From assembly GCA_947497085.1 (NCBI GenBank), contig CANMFE010000003.1, positions 1 through 64,000 of the forward strand: DNA of 64,000 nucleotides, read 5' to 3'. Position 1 is the first letter of the stretch. Each line of letters opens with the position of its first letter. Below are positions 63,479-64,000 of the stretch, in pieces. This DNA is from an uncultured Sphingomonadaceae bacterium (lineage in GTDB: Bacteria > Pseudomonadota > Alphaproteobacteria > Sphingomonadales > Sphingomonadaceae). Position numbers and translations under genes: made by a program. The notes under the pieces were generated by a model. That model searched no databases and was not told where the DNA came from. It saw only the letters and a list, made by a program, of their open reading frames with translations.

Positions 63479-64000
63479 ATGATTGAGAAACGCGAATTTT
63501 CATCGCTGGGCCACGTCGACCATGGCTGGCTCAATGCACGGCACCATTTTTCCTTTGCCGGATATCATGACAGCGCGCGCATGGGCTGGGGCTCACTGCG
63601 CGTTTGGAATGATGACGAAATCGCTCCCAAAAGCGGTTTTCCGACCCATCCGCACCAGGATATGGAGATCATTACCTATGTCCGCAAAGGCGCCATTACC
63701 CACCGCGACAATATGGGCAATGAAGGCCGCACCGAAGCAGGCGACGTCCAGGTGATGAGTGCCGGCACGGGTGTCCAGCACAGCGAGTTTAATCTGGAAG
63801 ACGAGGAAACACGGCTGTTCCAGATATGGGTCATCCCCCGCACGCGCGGCGAAGAACCCCGCTGGGACACCAAAGTCTTTCCCAAGGGGGAGCGTGCCGG
63901 AAAGCTGGAAATACTGGCCAGTGGCCATGATGACGACGTGGCCGCGGGCGCAGCGATGATACGTGCCGATGCCCGGCTATATGGCGCAACGCTAAAAGCC
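63479..64000 (+). CDS. pirin-family protein, truncated by window edge
   Basis: At least 174 residues, continuing past the right edge. It starts MIEKREFSSLGHVDHGWLNA with GAAAGGATGAATC before the ATG. The iron-binding pirin motif FPTHPHQDMEIITYV and GTGVQHSEFN give the cupin metal histidines and glutamate. Bacterial pirins are iron-containing cupins, some with quercetinase activity. Probably controlled by the divergent LysR protein. Confidence 0.92.
   Translation, partial: MIEKREFSSLGHVDHGWLNARHHFSFAGYHDSARMGWGSLRVWNDDEIAPKSGFPTHPHQDMEIITYVRKGAITHRDNMGNEGRTEAGDVQVMSAGTGVQHSEFNLEDEETRLFQIWVIPRTRGEEPRWDTKVFPKGERAGKLEILASGHDDDVAAGAAMIRADARLYGATLKA

Noticed and set aside
1-64000. tRNA, rRNA, tmRNA or prophage genes
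   Set aside because: I scanned for conserved T-loop (GGTTCGA-type) and CCA ends, rRNA signatures and phage structural genes or integrases, and saw none. Small non-coding RNAs cannot be excluded without a covariance search.

Overview
The window is 64 kb of an alphaproteobacterial chromosome, almost certainly from Sphingomonadales. The evidence is a CtrA orthologue with CtrA boxes and GANTC (CcrM-type) sites upstream, an O2-dependent alphaproteobacterial ubiquinone gene set (ubiG, coq7, ubiB, ubiE), a TimA/MltA/Smr/SecB neighbourhood, the rpmH-rnpA-yidD-yidC-engB cluster, and a bactofilin gene beside an M23 peptidase. Most genes are moderately GC-rich. No rRNA, tRNA, CRISPR array, integrase or prophage was seen.

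Layout. 0.2-8.1 kb: acetyltransferase and ubiG, lysC with a small AT-rich cysteine-rich gene directly behind it, a nitronate-monooxygenase-like enzyme, two bacterial PH-domain membrane proteins and a DUF885 protein. 8.2-15.7 kb: a long minus-strand series, proA-nadD-rsfS-rlmH-envC-ctpA-dsbB-coq7 plus a small secreted protein, covering proline and NAD synthesis, ribosome maturation, cell-wall remodelling, disulfide formation and ubiquinone. 15.9-19.6 kb: M23 peptidase, bactofilin, yifB and a small membrane protein. 19.7-27.1 kb: rpmH-rnpA-yidD-yidC, then an AT-rich foreign cassette, then engB, a GST and dapE. 27.1-33.3 kb: smr, mltA and timA divergent from secB, then murJ-trpS. 33.4-44.2 kb: a DUF4136 lipoprotein, dut, coaBC, alpha-carbonic anhydrase, ubiB, ubiE, mutM, rpsT and dnaA, with several palindromic repeats between them. 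44.2-64 kb: a MoeB/ThiF-like enzyme, a GIY-YIG nuclease inside an inverted-repeat element, sirtuin, dapB, an AT-rich gene with an SSB-like C-terminal tail, nth, two transporters, aroC-fabI-yihY-dnaJ-like, pdxH-CDF-phzF-like, a phosphoesterase, an M28 peptidase, ctrA, and a divergent lysR/pirin pair cut by the right edge.

The least ordinary parts are these. (1) A low-GC cassette between yidC and engB (22.48-24.58 kb) holds a 44-residue leader-plus-hydrophobic-tail peptide, a strong terminator hairpin, and two overlapping cupin-like genes, one with a histidine metal site and one lacking it. It looks like an undescribed peptide-modification (RiPP-like) system with a TTAA-N7-TTAA CtrA box in front. 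(2) A GIY-YIG nuclease gene is bracketed by 30-nt inverted arms that belong to a wider repeat family (GTCA-palindrome-TCCA), an arrangement that looks mobile. (3) Two near-perfect 35-bp-stem palindromes flank the ubiB segment, and all three stem differences between them are compensated. (4) An AT-rich orphan protein between dapB and nth ends in a tail like that of single-stranded DNA-binding protein.
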